A stretch of DNA of 64,000 nucleotides from Juglans regia (taxonomy: Eukaryota; Streptophyta; Magnoliopsida; Fagales; Juglandaceae), in the NCBI RefSeq assembly GCF_001411555.2, contig NC_049901.1:10364681-10428680 (forward strand), written 5' to 3'. How positions within the stretch are numbered: position 1 is the first letter of the stretch; the number at the start of each line of letters is the position of its first letter. A program made the position numbers and the translations under genes. Positions 10,833 to 23,462 of this stretch are shown one piece after another. Under the pieces are notes generated by a model that worked only from the letters and a program-made list of their open reading frames with translations, searched no databases and was not told where the DNA came from.

Positions 10833-13800
10833 TTCCCCCTCTCCTCAAAAGGATTCGACCTCGAATCTTCACCTACATCAAAAGGAGAAAGATCAGAAAC
10901 ATTGAAAGTTGCAGAAACTTTATACTCACCTGGAAGATCCACTTTATATGCATTGTCATTAATTTTCTCAAGAATTTGGAAAGGTCCATCTCCTCGAGGA
11001 TGCAACTTAGTCCTTCTATGGGCTGGGAATCTTTCTTTGCGCATGTGAACCCAAACCCAATCTCCTGGTTCAAAGATGACACGCCTTCGTCCTTTATTGG
11101 CTTGGGAAGCAACCCTTTCATTCTTTTGGGCAATTTGAAGCCGTACCCTCTCATGAAGTGACTTCACCAACTCCGCCTTCTTTTGTCCATCCAAACTACT
11201 CCTGTCATCAACAGGTAAAGGCATCAAATCCAAAGGAGTAAGTGGATTAAATCCATAAACAATTTCAAAAGGAGAGTATGAAGTAGTAGTATGCATCGTC
11301 CTATTATATGCAAACTCTATAAATGGCAAACAATCCTCCCAAGTTTTTAAATTCTTATGAACAACAGTGCGTAAAAGCTGAGTTAAAGTCCTATTAACTA
11401 CTTCAGTCTGACCATCAGTCTGTGGATGACAAGTAGTGGAAAATAAGAGCTTAGTACCCAATTTCCCCCACAACACCTTCCAAAAGTAGCTAAGGAATTT
11501 AACATCCCTATCAGAAACAATACTCCTAGGTACACCATGGAGTCGCACTATCTCCCTGAAAAACAAGTCAGCTATATTTGTTGCATCATCTGTTTTATGG
11601 CATGGAATGAAATGTGCCATCTTACTGAATCTATCAACAACAACAAAAATAGAATCTCTACCCCTTTTGGTCCTAGGCAGCCCCAAAACAAAGTCCATAG
11701 ATATGTCGACCCATGGCTCACTAGGAACGGGTAAGGGTGTATACAACCCATGTGGCAAAACCTTAGATTTGGCCTTTCTACATGTAATGCATCTTCCACA
11801 AATACGGTTAACATCTCTCTTCATCTTAGGCCAAAAGAAATGTTCATGCAAAATGTCTAAAGTTTTCTTGACACCAAAGTGTCCCATTAACCCCCCACCA
11901 TGTGCCTCACGCACCAATAACTCACGCATAGAACAATTTGGCAGACAAAGTTTGCTTTCTTTAAACAAATAACCATCATGCTTGTAAAACTTACCAAATG
12001 CCGCCTTATCACATGCCACATACACATTTGAAAAATCAGCATCATCGGCATACATGTCTTTCACGTATTCAAACCCAAGCATTTTGGCACTCATAGAAGT
12101 AAGAAGTACATACCTCCGGGATAGAGCATCAGCAACAATGTTCTCCTTACCTTGCTTGTAACGGATGACATAGGGAAAGGTCTCAATGTATTCCATCCAT
12201 CTAGCATGCCTTTTATTCAACTTACCTTGACCCTTGAGATGCTTCAATGATTCATGATCGGTGTGGATCACAAATTCCCTTGGCCATAGGTAGTGCTGCC
12301 AAGTCTCTAATGCACGAACAAGAGCATAAAGCTCTTTGTCATAAGTAGGGTACTTCAGGGATGCCCCACTTAACTTTTCACTGAAGAAGGCTATGGGCCG
12401 CCTATCCTGCATCAAAACGGCTCCAATCCCTATTCCTGAGGCATCACATTCAATCTCAAAAGCTTTGTTAAAATCAGGTAATGCTAACACAGGTGCAGAG
12501 CACAACCTTTCTTTAATAGTGGCAAAAGCATTCTCTTGATTAGCCCCCCAATGAAACCCAACATTCTTTTTAATTACCTCAGTGAGTGGTGCAGCAATGG
12601 TGCTGAAGTCTTTAACAAAACGCCGATAAAAGCTAGCTAGCCCATGAAAGCTTCTTACCTCAGTGATGCTTTTTGGCGTTGGCCACTCCTTGATGGCCTT
12701 GACTTTCTCTTCATCCACCTCAATACCCTTTGTACTAACAACGTAACCAAGAAAAACAACTTTTTCCATGCAAAAGGCACATTTCTTGAAATTAGCATAC
12801 AACTTTTCACATCTCAACACATCAAACACATATCTCAAATGCTCAATATGTTCATTTAAGTTCTTGCTGTACACTAAGATATCATCAAAGTACACAACCA
12901 CAAACTTGCCTATGAATGCACGTAGGACATGGTTCATTAATCTCATGAAAGTACTGGGCGCATTTGTAAGTCCAAATGGCATAACCAACCATTCATAAAG
13001 CCCATACTTAGTCTTAAAAGCAGTTTTCCATTCATCACCCTCTTTCATTCTAATTTGATGGTACCCACTTTTAAGATCAATTTTACTGAAAATACATGAA
13101 CCATGCAATTCATCAAGCATATCATCCAATCTAGGAATGGGATGGCGATACTTTACCGTGATATTGTTGACCGCCCTGCAATCAATGCACATCCTCCACG
13201 TCCCATCCTTCTTTGGCACTAGTAGCACTGGTACTGCACAAGGGCTCATGCTCTCCCTCACGTACCCCTTGCTCATCAAATCCTCAACTTGCCTCTGAAG
13301 CTCCTTTGTCTCCTCTGGATTACTCCTATAGGCTGGTCGGTTTGGAATAGCAGCCCCGGGCACAAAATCAATCTGGTGCTCAATGCCTCTAATGGGTGGC
13401 AACTCATTCGGCATCTCCTCCGGGAATACATCCTCAAACTCCTGCAACAAAGAAACAGCCAAACTAGGAAGAGACTGGTTAGTTTCATCAAGAGTAAGAT
13501 AAGACTCTTTATAGACAAGAAAAATCATAGGGCGATCTGCGAAGAAAGCCCTCTTAACCTCACTCTCTCTTGCATAGAAACTCACTTTTGCCTTTCCTTT
13601 TCTCTCAGAAGACTCTCTTTCTTTTTTTTCTCGTGGCTCCACTATTTTTTCTTTACTCTCAGCCACCTCTCTACTTTCTTTCTCACTCTTTCTTTTATGC
13701 TCATATTCACTCTCACTCTTTCTTTTTTGCTCAATCTCTTTTTCACTCTTCCTTTTTTGATCACTCTCATTTTCACTCTTTCTCTTCTGAGCAACCTCAC

Positions 13801-15469
13801 TTTTCAATTTCAATTGGTCCTCATAGACCTGGCTTGGAGTTAAAGGAGCAAGTTTAATTGTTTTGCCCTCCTTTTCAAAGCTGTACATGTTCTTGAACCC
13901 ATCATGTGTCACTCTCCTATCATACTGCCACGGCCTCCCCAACAAAATATGGCCCGCATGCATAGGCACAACATCACAAAGCACCTCATCTTGATACTTC
14001 CCAATAGAAAAAGTAACTAACACTTGTTTATCCACCCTAACCTCTCCACAATCATTCAACCACTGCAATTTGTATGGTCTAGAGTGTTTTAAGGTTGGTA
14101 AATTCAATTTCTCAACCAAAGTAGTGCTAGCCACATTAGTACAACTCCCTCCATCAATGATCATACTACATACCTTATTGTTGACATGGCATCTAGTATG
14201 GAAAATGTTCTCTCTCTGTTGCTCTGCATCATCCACCTTAATGTGTGCATTAAGAGCACGCCTGGCAACAAGAGACTCACCTGTCACAGGGTATACCACT
14301 CCATCATCATCACTAGCATCATCCAACTCGGGCACCTCATCACTATCATCTTCACTCTCAGTCATCACCTCCCCATTGTCACGCATAATCATCACCCTCC
14401 TATTTGGACATTGAGAAGCAATGTGCCCTGAACCCAAACACTTAAAACATTTGATATCTCTATTCCGTGAAGGTTGGGATTCTACCTTGGGTTTGTTGCT
14501 AGTTCCCTCATCTTTTCCCTTAGGTGGTTCGGTCTTTCTCTTTGCTTCAGCTGGATCATTCCTATCCCATTTTGATTTCCAAGTAGTGCTAGAAACCGTA
14601 GTGTACCTTGCTGTCCCTTTTCTCTTTAATTGCCTCTCCACCTTCATAGCCATGTGCACCATGTCCTCTATCTCCACATAATGCTGCAATTCAATTACAT
14701 TGGCTATGTCCCTATTCAACCCACTCAAAAATCTAGCCATGGTGGCCTCTCGGTCCTCCTCTACATTAGCCCGAATCATCGCCACCTCCATCTCCTTATG
14801 GTAATCCTCCACACTCCTAGACCCCTGTGTAAGATTTTGTAATTTCTGAAAAAGGTCTCTATAGTAATGGCTAGGAACAAATCTCCGCCTCATGAGAGCT
14901 TTCAACTCTCCCCATGTCTCTATAGGCCTCTCATAATTCCTTCTCCTATTGGTCACTAATTGATCCCACCAAATAATAGCATAATCAGTGAACTCAATTA
15001 CCGCCAACTTCACTTTCTTCTCCTCAGAGTAATTATGACAATCAAACACCAACTCTATTTTTTTCTCCCACTCTAGATAAACCTCAGGGTCAGTTCTACC
15101 TTGGAAAGATGGTATTTTCATTTTGATGCTACCAAGGTCTCTATCTACACCATCCCGACCCCTTAGATTCCCCTCAAGTCCTCTTTCATGCCTAACTCCT
15201 CTATTTCTACCCGACCCAACGTCAGATGCTAAATCTTCCTCTTCCCCACCATCTCCTTCATTCTCATACTGATTTTCGACTCTATGCTCACATCGCCTCC
15301 TATCCCTCCTACCTTGTAGATTTCTAATCGCTGCTTCTTGATGATCCATCCTATCCCTCACTTCACCCAACACCAAGTTTAACCGCTCAAACTGTTGTTG
15401 CATGGCTTGCAACACAAAGGATGAGTTATCTGCTCTCCCCCTTGGTGATGCGCTACTCCGATGAGACAT
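10652..15469 (-). CDS. Gag-Pol polyprotein of element 1, intact
   Basis: A single 1605-residue frame with domains in gypsy order. Gag core about 115-285 (WW at 167-168); CCHC knuckle C341/C344/H349/C354; retropepsin-like site IIDGGS at 435-442 (DGG rather than the usual DSG/DTG); a Lys/Glu/Ser-rich repeat about 560-625 (QKRKSE units); reverse transcriptase about 720-900 with YFDD at 860-863; RNase H with D1009, E1046 and D1071; integrase zinc region H1190/H1197/C1227/C1230; integrase core D1259, D1320, E1356 (D-D-35-E); GPY-like C-terminal region to about 1530. The tail ends [14 protein letters not shown]... and is encoded in the LTR. The protein makes virus-like particles and copies and integrates the element's RNA. 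No stop or frameshift is seen. The start MSHRSS follows a ~730-bp leader. Likely functional as far as sequence shows. Confidence 0.95.
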   Translation of the reverse strand: MSHRSSASPRGRADNSSFVLQAMQQQFERLNLVLGEVRDRMDHQEAAIRNLQGRRDRRRCEHRVENQYENEGDGGEEEDLASDVGSGRNRGVRHERGLEGNLRGRDGVDRDLGSIKMKIPSFQGRTDPEVYLEWEKKIELVFDCHNYSEEKKVKLAVIEFTDYAIIWWDQLVTNRRRNYERPIETWGELKALMRRRFVPSHYYRDLFQKLQNLTQGSRSVEDYHKEMEVAMIRANVEEDREATMARFLSGLNRDIANVIELQHYVEIEDMVHMAMKVERQLKRKGTARYTTVSSTTWKSKWDRNDPAEAKRKTEPPKGKDEGTSNKPKVESQPSRNRDIKCFKCLGSGHIASQCPNRRVMIMRDNGEVMTESEDDSDEVPELDDASDDDGVVYPVTGESLVARRALNAHIKVDDAEQQRENIFHTRCHVNNKVCSMIIDGGSCTNVASTTLVEKLNLPTLKHSRPYKLQWLNDCGEVRVDKQVLVTFSIGKYQDEVLCDVVPMHAGHILLGRPWQYDRRVTHDGFKNMYSFEKEGKTIKLAPLTPSQVYEDQLKLKSEVAQKRKSENESDQKRKSEKEIEQKRKSESEYEHKRKSEKESREVAESKEKIVEPREKKERESSERKGKAKVSFYARESEVKRAFFADRPMIFLVYKESYLTLDETNQSLPSLAVSLLQEFEDVFPEEMPNELPPIRGIEHQIDFVPGAAIPNRPAYRSNPEETKELQRQVEDLMSKGYVRESMSPCAVPVLLVPKKDGTWRMCIDCRAVNNITVKYRHPIPRLDDMLDELHGSCIFSKIDLKSGYHQIRMKEGDEWKTAFKTKYGLYEWLVMPFGLTNAPSTFMRLMNHVLRAFIGKFVVVYFDDILVYSKNLNEHIEHLRYVFDVLRCEKLYANFKKCAFCMEKVVFLGYVVSTKGIEVDEEKVKAIKEWPTPKSITEVRSFHGLASFYRRFVKDFSTIAAPLTEVIKKNVGFHWGANQENAFATIKERLCSAPVLALPDFNKAFEIECDASGIGIGAVLMQDRRPIAFFSEKLSGASLKYPTYDKELYALVRALETWQHYLWPREFVIHTDHESLKHLKGQGKLNKRHARWMEYIETFPYVIRYKQGKENIVADALSRRYVLLTSMSAKMLGFEYVKDMYADDADFSNVYVACDKAAFGKFYKHDGYLFKESKLCLPNCSMRELLVREAHGGGLMGHFGVKKTLDILHEHFFWPKMKRDVNRICGRCITCRKAKSKVLPHGLYTPLPVPSEPWVDISMDFVLGLPRTKRGRDSIFVVVDRFSKMAHFIPCHKTDDATNIADLFFREIVRLHGVPRSIVSDRDVKFLSYFWKVLWGKLGTKLLFSTTCHPQTDGQTEVVNRTLTQLLRTVVHKNLKTWEDCLPFIEFAYNRTMHTTTSYSPFEIVYGFNPLTPLDLMPLPVDDRSSLDGQKKAELVKSLHERVRLQIAQKNERVASQANKGRRRVIFEPGDWVWVHMRKERFPAHRRTKLHPRGDGPFQILEKINDNAYKVDLPGEYKVSATFNVSDLSPFDVGEDSRSNPFEERGNDRNQGGPTLKDPLQVPDGPITRSRAKKIKEAMQGLVQSTWDEASKSPTLKMGLKEEEPV
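10833..10848 (-). promoter_or_regulatory. Polypurine tract of element 1, inside the coding frame
   Basis: The minus strand reads TTGAGGAGAGGGGGAA directly before the 3' LTR. The same bases encode part of the residues FEERGN, so the plus-strand primer sequence is also coding sequence. Confidence 0.75.
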
Positions 15470-16198
15470 TATTAGGCGCTACACAAGAGAAAGTTAGTGG
15501 CAAAAAAAAAAGTAAACCTCACACACTCCCTCACGTGTTTACACTCGAATAATGACACTCCACTCGTGTTTCACTCTTAATTGGCTTTTTTCGATAATAG
15601 TCTCACACTCTCTTTGCCTTTTACCTCAAGAGTTTTCCCACTCAAGTTCTTTAAGAACTAATTGACTCAATCAAGACAAAGCAACCTTGTTTTATCCCAA
15701 CTAGTAATTAAGTCCAAGAAACAAGAACAAGAGAAACACGGAAGGAATGAAAAAAAAAAATGGCACGTGAATCAAGAAAATTATACGAATGAAACAGTAG
15801 CAATAAGACAAGATATCAACTAGAATCACCCCCTTTGATGATAAGGATCAAGGAAAAAAAAAATCTCGAATTTTTTTTTTTTTTTTCACGATTTTTTTTT
15901 TTCTTTTCCTTTCTTTTCTTTTCTTTTCTTTTCTTTTCTTTTCCTTTCACCAACTGATTTGATCACAATCAAGAATAAGCAGTTGAGAAAAACCCTAACA
16001 ATAACTCAAAAACCCTTGGGCAAATGATATACGGCAGCCCCTAGAACAAGAGATTTCAGCCAACACAAACCCTAGAACAATGAATTTCAGCAACCCTACT
16101 AACCACCACTATTTTTTTTTTGTAATCAATCCTAGAACAATGACACCCTAGAATTAAATATGCAAGAAATAAAAGATAGAATAAGACCTGATTGGAAA
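15470..16198 (-). other. Leader of element 1, with a T/C-rich microsatellite
   Basis: Untranslated stretch between primer site and gag. On the plus strand 15868-15950 is poly(T) followed by TTTTC repeats. Much of the leader is shared with element 4 (53584-54200), including the phrase ACGTGTTTACACTC. Confidence 0.6.
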
Positions 16199-16217
16199 CC
16201 TTGCTCTGAATACCAAA
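16199..16217 (-). promoter_or_regulatory. Primer-binding site of element 1
   Basis: Directly inside the 5' LTR the minus strand reads TTTGGTATTCAGAGCAAGG. It resembles the initiator tRNA-Met site TGGTATCAGAGC with one extra T. Element 4 has the identical sequence at the same place. Confidence 0.7.
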
Positions 16218-17051
16218 TGATATGAACCCGTGGGAATGAATTCCCTTGAACCCACAATCAATTTGAAAACTCCCCAAGAAAGCCAAAATCAAGTCAAGGA
16301 TGGAGAATCTAGACCCGATGAGAACTCGTTTCAAGAACCTAGATTATATTAAAATCTAGACCCGTTGAAGAACCCGTCTCAAGAACCCAGATTACAAAGG
16401 AGGAACGCCACAAAGGTTGTGATTTACCTTTGATAAGTTCAAGAGTTCAATCAAGAACAAGAGGAGAAAACTCAACTCACAAATAAAATTCAATATTGTC
16501 TAACTCTCAAATGAGGCTACAAAGAGTTTTTAAAGCCAAACCTAATCAAAACCCTAGCCAAAATAATGCCCTTTTACCCAAAATTACCCTTGATGAACAG
16601 TACCGGCTACAGTACGCGCGGCTACAGTAACCCCAACAGTAAATTGATGAAACCCTAGTTCCTAAAATGTAATTTTCCAAATAAGCCCTTGGCCAAAATA
16701 CAAGGCCTTCCCAAAAACATAGTTCAAAAGAAATAAGACATGTGAGCCAAGCATCTTCAAGCCCACTTATTCTAAACTAATAAAATAAATCATTTAACCA
16801 AATTGGAAGCCTCCAATAACGATAGGCCGTATGTTTAAGTCATGTCTTCCACAGCTTGAATAAAGTGGATCAAAACTGGTTCTTCTTCTTTCAGACCCAT
16901 CTTCAGTGTTGGGCTCTTGCTGGCTTCATCCCAGGTGGATTGCACCAATCCTTGCATTGCTTCCTTGATCTTCTTGGCCCTTGATCTTGTAATTGGCCCA
17001 TCTGGAACTTGCAAAGGATCTTTAAGAGTAGGCCCACCTTGGTTCCTATCA
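16218..17051 (-). repeat. 5' LTR of element 1
   Basis: Upstream LTR relative to the minus-strand Gag-Pol frame. The same C-terminal coding segment is present here as an orphan frame (about 17053-16835). One extra A relative to the other LTR removes its stop codon and extends that frame. Confidence 0.93.
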
Positions 17052-17056
17052 AACAG

Positions 17057-18253
17057 TAAGCAATAACTACAGCGGATAGAAGGGTGAAAACAGAACTTAT
17101 GCAGAATAACTAAAACATCCCAATGCATTACTAATCATCATAAGTTCAAAATCAAATCGTAGCATAGCTTAATACAACTAAATATTAAAGTCTTTAAAGT
17201 TAAATTAATCGATCCATGTGTTCTAGAGCTTGAAGGACTAGGGATATAAACATGATGATCAAATCTAGTCTACTCTTGAGGTTAGGCTCTTCCTCAATCA
17301 GTCGGATTTAGTGCTCCATCTAATCCGTCCTCCTCGTATCCTGACACAACTTCTTTCATTCCAAGTGGAATAATAGTGAGTCCACAAGGGGTGAGATTTA
17401 CATGAAATCTCAGTAAGTTAACAACCAACTTACACAAAGATAAATTATGCATAAAAAATGATAAATAAGAAATGCATGAAATGCATAAAAATGTGCATGT
17501 GTCTCCTATCCAGATTCCTTAACATTTTCAGAAAAATGGAGACACATTTTCTTTTAGAGAACATTTTTACTTTAATCGTCAAAAGATAATATTTTCATCA
17601 TAATATTTCATCATTTTTAGCAATTCATAAATTAATCATAACGTGTGGTATCATCATAGTTCCCCACGTGCACTGTGAGTACGTACCAGTGACCGTAGTA
17701 TAGCTCACGTTGAAACTATGTTGTCTACTGACTCGTTCTCAATGCATTGGTAATATTACGTAACATCATAACGTGTACACCCACCGATATTAGGTGTCAT
17801 AACATATTGATTTTGTTCCAGCGTTCTTTAAAAAGTATCTATTCGAAACCTGTTGACTTTTTTTGTCAACTTAGGGGTTACCACTCCATTCTTAAACACT
17901 CCAGAGTGGATATAGGAATTCCACTAGGATAATTCTTCATCCTAACCTTTGGGATCATGACAAAAATTATTTTCATGCTAAGTTAAAAAATGTGTTCCAT
18001 GACATGTGCATATATGCAAGCTTTTTGTGTGAAATGACATTTATAGATGCAATATGCTAAAATAGTAGAAATATCACTTATCATGTAAATATACACTTAG
18101 TGTGTCACATAACATGATATTTTATGCTCAAAGTGATAATTGAAACATGAATGAGACATTTATCAATAAATCATAAATAATCTATCAAGGTATAAGTTAG
18201 AGGTCAACTTACAAACTTCCTGAATAATCGAAAAAATGTCGTAGCACCTAAAA
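17057..18253 (-). other. Middle segment of LTR D
   Basis: Continuation of family D between elements 1 and 2. No gene. It contains a GTGAGATTTACATGAAATCTCAGTAAGTTAA-type block (near 17390-17420; shortened here) and an ACTCCAGAGTGG block near 17900, both with counterparts in LTRs A, B and near 63.5 kb. Confidence 0.6.
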
Positions 18254-18628
18254 TGACGTAGCGGAAACGTGCAAAGAAAGGAAAAAGAATAAAATGCAAG
18301 AAGAGCTGTGTCTTCTCCAACAAAGAGTCACAAGTTTATTCAATACTCTGTAATATTTTTCTCCAAATTTCAACATAACATGCCCTCCCATATTTGGTTC
18401 CCTTATACCAGAAAACCAACTAAGGAAACTTGTTTTTAAATAGGAAAGATATCACTAACGCACCAACACGAAGGGAAACTTATTAAAATGGAAACATTGA
18501 AATATTAAAAACGAAATCTGCAATAAAGTGACGAGCTGTTGAAGACTTCCTCTGTTTACGGCATTTCCTAATGCAATCCTGGCAGCTCACATGCTGCGTT
18601 AGTCTTGCATGTAGAATCTGCTGCATCA
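18254..18628 (-). repeat. 3' LTR of element 2
   Basis: 375 bp, TGACGTAGCGG...CTGCTGCATCA. It encodes the last ~20 residues of pol on the minus strand. Confidence 0.92.
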
Positions 18629-21600
18629 GATTCTTCCTCACTCGGAAAGAAGCTCGACCTCGAGCTATGGTCAGGATAGAGTGCTTCATCCGGAGGATGG
18701 TACTCAAAAATGTCTGCTACATTGAAGGTAGACGAAATTGACATGTGATTAGGGAGGTCGACGACATATGCATTATCGTTTATTTTTTTCACAATTCGGC
18801 ATGGTCCGAACTTCTTCATCTGCAACTTATTGTAAGTGCCAGCTGGAAAACGCTGCTTACGAAGGTGCACCATGACCAAGTCCCCCTCTTGGAAAATCTT
18901 AACTCGCCTGTGCTTGTCTGCCCCTTGTTTGTAACGTAAGTTGGCCCTTTCTAAGTTGATGCGCACATCTGAATGGACTTGCTGTATCCTCTCCGCCATA
19001 CTTGCTGCAGCAGTACTAATTCCTGGGAGTTTTGGAAGGGGAATTAAATCAAGGGTGTGCTTCGGGGGTCGCGTGTAGACAACCTCAAACGGTGTTTTCC
19101 CAGTGGATCGATTGACCATATTGTTAAAAGCAAATTCTACTTGCGGAAGGCAGGCATCCCACTGTTTTGGCTTGTCACCACAGATGCAACGAACCATATT
19201 GCCCAACGTGCGGTTTGTCACTTTCGTCTGTCCATCTGTTTGTGGATGGCAGGTGCTACTATACTTGAGGTTGGTTTCGAATTTTTTCCAAAGGGTGATC
19301 CAAAAATGTCTGAGAAATTTCACATCTCTGTCGGATGTAATTGACTTTGGAATCCCATGAAGCCGCACGATTTCTCTGAAGAAGAGGTGGGCAATATTGG
19401 ATGCATCAGCTGTTTTTTTGCACGGTATAAAATGCGCCATTTTAGAGAACCGATCGACCACGACAAACACAGAATCCACTCCGCGTTGGGTTCGCGGAAG
19501 ACCGAGTACGAAGTCCATACTCACGTCCTCCCAGATGTTTTCTGGCACTGACAGAGGGGTGTAGAGGCCTGTGTTCTGAGCTTGTCCCTTCCCTACTTGG
19601 CAGATGGGGCATTTTTGAACAAACCTGCCAACATCCCTCTTCAATTGTGGCCAATAGTAACGTTCGGCAACTAGAGCAATAGTTTTGTCGCGCCCCACAT
19701 GACCCCCAAGGCCCCCACCGTGCAATTCACGGATTAAATGTTCACGTAGGGAAATTCTGGGTATACACAACTGGTTGCCACGAAACAAATAGTTGTCTTG
19801 GATATGGAAATCTGCCATGGGTTGCTTGAGTTTACATTTCTTCCATGTTTCTGCAAAATCATCATCATCCACATATAGTTCTTTGAGCTGTTCGAATCCA
19901 GTGATTTCAGCACGTAAAAGTGAGCAGGAGTTCCCCCCGACGGCTGAGAGCATCCGCCACCTTGTTGTGGTGACCCGATTTGTGTTTGAGGACCATGGTG
20001 AATTTTTGAATGTAAGTAATCCACCTGGCATGCATTCGGTTCATGTGGGATTGAGTGTTGATGAACTTCAATGCATGATGGTCACTATACAGCACGAATT
20101 CACGTTGAACCAGGTAATGCTCCCAATGCTTTAAGGCCCTGACTATTGCGTAGAATTCCAACTCATAGACAGTCCACTTGCGCCTCGCTTCATTTAATTT
20201 CTCACTAAAGAATTCGACAGGTCTGCCTTCTTGTGAGAGAATGGCACCAATGCCAACAATGGAGGCATCGCACTCCACCTCGAATAATTTCTCAAAACTG
20301 GGCAGTGCAAGCACTGGGGCTGTGGATAGTTTTTCTTTAATCACAGCAAAGCTTATATCCTGGTCATCTCCCCATTGGAATCGACCCTTCTTCATACATT
20401 CGGTAATGGGTGCTGCAAGTGTGCTGAAGTTGCGGATGAATCTTCGATAAAAAGTTGCTAACCCGTGGAAGCTACGGACTTGAGTAATGGAAGAGGGGCG
20501 GGGCCATTCTCGGATTGCTCGAACCTTTGCTTCATCGACCCGTACTCCTTCTGAACCAACGACAAAGCCGAGAAAAAGCAAGCTGTTGGTGAGAAAATTG
20601 CATTTCTTCAAGTTGATATACAGCTTGTTATCCCTCAAGACAGACAATACTTCTTTCAAGTGTAAAAGGTGCTGCTGCTCATCTTGGCTGTATAGGAGGA
20701 TATCGTCGAAATATACAACGACAAACTTGCCAATGAACGGTTTGAGAGTTTGGTGCATCACTCTCATGAAAGTGCTAGGTGCGTTTGACAAGCCGAAGGG
20801 CATGACCAGCCACTCGTAGAGCCCCTCCTTTGTTTTGAAAGCTGTTTTCCATTCATCGCCAGGTCGAACTCTTATTTGATGATAGCCGCTCCTCAAGTCT
20901 AGCTTGGAGAAAACGTTTGAGCCTGCAAGCATGTCTAGCATATCATTTAGTCGAGGTATGGGGAATCTATATTTTACCGTGATTTTGTTGATGGCGCGAC
21001 TGTCCATGCACATTCGCCAGCTCCCGTCCTTCTTGGGGGTGAGTAAGGCTAGGACAGCGCAAGGGCTCATGCTTTCTCGAAGCAGCCCCTTGTGGATGAG
21101 GTCCTCAACTTGGTCTTGTAAGATTTTGTGCTCGTTGGGGCTCATTCGGTAGTGTGGCAAGTTTGGGAGACTAGCACTCGGCACCAAGTCAATGCAATGC
21201 TGTATTTCGCGCATAGGAGGGAGTCCCGCCGGTAGCTCTTGCGGAATGATGTCTGAGAATTCTTCTAGCAAAGTCTGCACGGCTGGTGACAATTCAGACG
21301 TGTATTCCTCTGTTCTTCCTTTCACAACTAGTGTCATAATTTCCCCACATTCCTTGGCAGCCATCAGGAATTGGCCTTCATTCACCGTAAGAAAGCTAGC
21401 TTTCTTCGTAAGGGTTGCTGCATCGGGCTGCTGTTCTGCTGCGGGCAGCAGTGTCACCTTTCGTTCGTGCCACCAGAACGTATATGTGTTCTCGCGCCCC
21501 TTATATGTGGCATCCACATCAAACTGCCATGGCCTTCCTAGCAGTACATGACAGGCGTCCATTTCCACCACGTCGCAGTCCACTACATCATTGTAAATTT

Positions 21601-23050
21601 TACCAATTGAAAATGGAATTCGGCAAGTGGCAGTTACCTTAGTCTCGGCCCCTTTTTTTATCCAACTGATCTTATAAGGTTTGGAATGTTGTTCCGTGGG
21701 CAGCTTCAACGTAGCAACCAGTGCCCTTGATACAATGTTTTCACAACTCCCGCTATCAATAATCAAGTTGCAAACCTTCTGATTAATGGTGCAGCGAGTC
21801 TTGAAAATAACATGCCTCTGGGAGTGATCCTCATGTTTCGGTGTCAGAAGGAGCCGCTGTATGATGCAGTTCACTAAGTCACCCTCGTCACCTTCAACGA
21901 ACTCACTTTCCTCCTCTGACTCCTCTTCATCCTCCTTAGTCGCCTTGCCATCTACCATGTTAACGGATCTTCGATTGGGGCATTCATTGGAGCGATGTCC
22001 CGGTTGGTTGCAACGAAAACACTTACCGGTGATCGGCCTGCTGTAAGGATTATTTCCAGTGCTCCCTCTACTCCCTGCCGTGGTGGTGTTGAGCTTAGGG
22101 GCTTGGTAATTGCTTTGTGTCTTTGGATCATGACTAGAGGAAGGTGCATGAGGTAGACTCGGCTGAATTGGTGGTTCAGTCCCTTTGCTTGTTGGGGAGA
22201 AGCTTGGTGTCCTGGTGGGTGGTCGGGAGAGTTGTAATTCAATCTTCATTGCCAAATTGACTGCTTCCGAGAGAGTCCAAACGGTGTGCAATGTCACTTT
22301 GTCTTGTATGGTGATGCGTAATCCTCCAATATACCTGGCTACTTGTTGCCCTTCTGTTTTCGAGAGATTGTTCCTAGAGTTTAGCCGATAGAACTCTTCA
22401 GTGTATTCATTAATAGACCTTATGCCTTGTCTGCAGTTCTGGTATTGTTGATACAGAAGCTGCTCATAATCTGGGGGAAGAAATCGAGCTCTCATTAGCC
22501 TCTTCATCTTGTGCCACACACGGACGGGTTGCTTGCCTTGTCATCTTCGGTTATTTTGAGTTTGTTCCCACCAAGCGGATGCACCACCACGTAGTTTATA
22601 GGCCACCAACTTCACTTGTTGATTCTCGGGTATCTGCATATAATCAAAAAAATTCTCCACTTCCAGGAGCCAATCGAGGAAACTTTCAATGTGGAGATGT
22701 CCATTGAAACATGGTAGGTCAATCTTTATTTTGAAGTTAGAATGACCGTTGCGACCCCTCTGATTTTCTCCTACCTCTGCATTCTCAAGTTCATCTTCAC
22801 TGGAGGAAACGTCTCCAGCGTTGCCTATTGGTGGTTGTCTAACCCTCCTCTCTCCTCTAGGGTGAGTTTGATCCCGTTGGGCCTCATTATCGTCTCTATT
22901 GTCTTCCACACGGACGTTGGTTATGGACCTTTGGATCTCCAGCAAAACACGTTCAATCCTCTCAAACCGTTGCTGGTTTTGTTGGTTTTGCATTTGGATG
23001 GATTCCAAAAGAGCCTCATCTCGATTTTGGTTGTTATCGTTTCTTGCCAT
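18568..23050 (-). pseudogene. Gag-Pol of element 2, broken in three places
   Basis: Gag starts at 23050 (MARNDN...), 33 bases after the LTR. A TGA at 22543-22541 interrupts gag in frame; the adjoining frame continues at once, so this is a single nonsense change, consistent with CGA to TGA. The frame then covers the rest of gag, a CCHC knuckle ([14 protein letters not shown]), a DSG-type protease site (IIDSGS), reverse transcriptase with YFDD, and RNase H. A one-base insertion in the AAAA run near 19916-19919 shifts the frame at the RNase H/integrase boundary. Integrase follows with HHCC residues and both core aspartates, but the catalytic glutamate motif reads GQTKVTNR, Lys replacing Glu (codon 19224-19222). 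The C-terminus ends in the LTR at 18568. Autonomous movement looks impossible. Confidence 0.92.
18629..18645 (-). promoter_or_regulatory. Candidate polypurine tract of element 2
   Basis: The minus strand reads AGTGAGGAAGAATC before the LTR. It is less pure than in element 1 and also lies within the pol reading frame (residues SEEES). Confidence 0.5.
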
Positions 23051-23063
23051 AGAGCCAGGCAAA

Positions 23064-23082
23064 ACCTTGCTCCGATGCCAAT
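23064..23082 (-). promoter_or_regulatory. Primer-binding site of element 2
   Basis: The minus strand reads ATTGGCATCGGAGCAAGG next to the LTR, a diverged initiator tRNA-Met-like site. The leader is only about 32 bases before the gag start codon at 23050. Confidence 0.55.
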
Positions 23083-23457
23083 TGACGTAGCGGAAACGTG
23101 CAAAGAAAGGAAAAAGAATAAAATGCAAGAAGAGCTGTGTCTTCTCCAACAAAGAGTCACAAGTTTATTCAATACTCTGTAATATTTTTCTCCAAATTTC
23201 AACATAACATGCCCTCCCATATTTGGTTCCCTTATACCAGAAAACCAACTAAGGAAACTTGTTTTTAAATAGGAAAGATATCACTAACGCACCAACACGA
23301 AGGGAAACTTATTAAAATGGAAACATTGAAATATTAAAAACGAAATCTGTAATAAAGTGACGAGCTGTTGAAGACTTCCTCTGTTTACGGCATTTCCTAA
23401 TGCAATCCTGGCAGCTCACATGCTGCGTTAGTCTTGCATGCAGAATCTGCTGCATCA
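23083..23457 (-). repeat. 5' LTR of element 2
   Basis: 375 bp, differing from the 3' LTR at two positions (one in AATCTGCAATAAAG versus AATCTGTAATAAAG, one in GCATGTAG versus GCATGCAG). Confidence 0.92.
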
Positions 23458-23462
23458 TAAAA

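Larger units (their letters stand above)
9999..17051 (-). mobile_element. Ty3/gypsy retrotransposon, element 1, full length (CRM-like)
   Basis: A 7053-bp element with 834-bp LTRs (9999-10832 and 16218-17051), each TG...CA, flanked by the 5-bp duplication AACAG (9994-9998 and 17052-17056). The LTRs differ by three substitutions and two one-base indels that I can find, so insertion was recent. It has an initiator-Met-like primer site, a polypurine tract and one uninterrupted 1605-codon Gag-Pol frame. The pol frame ends inside the downstream LTR, which I associate with the CRM clade; the clade assignment is inference. Confidence 0.93.
18254..23457 (-). mobile_element. Ty3/gypsy retrotransposon, element 2, full length but defective
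   Basis: A 5204-bp element with 375-bp LTRs (18254-18628 and 23083-23457), flanked by the duplication TAAAA (18249-18253 and 23458-23462). I find only two differences between the LTRs, so insertion was recent. The coding region carries a nonsense codon, a one-base frameshift and a lost integrase catalytic residue. As in element 1 the frame extends into the 3' LTR, but LTR sequence and length differ, so it is a separate family. Confidence 0.93.

Noticed and set aside
13289..13857. Plus-strand frames of 95-184 codons
   Set aside because: Antisense shadows of the element 1 Gag-Pol, especially its charged repeat.
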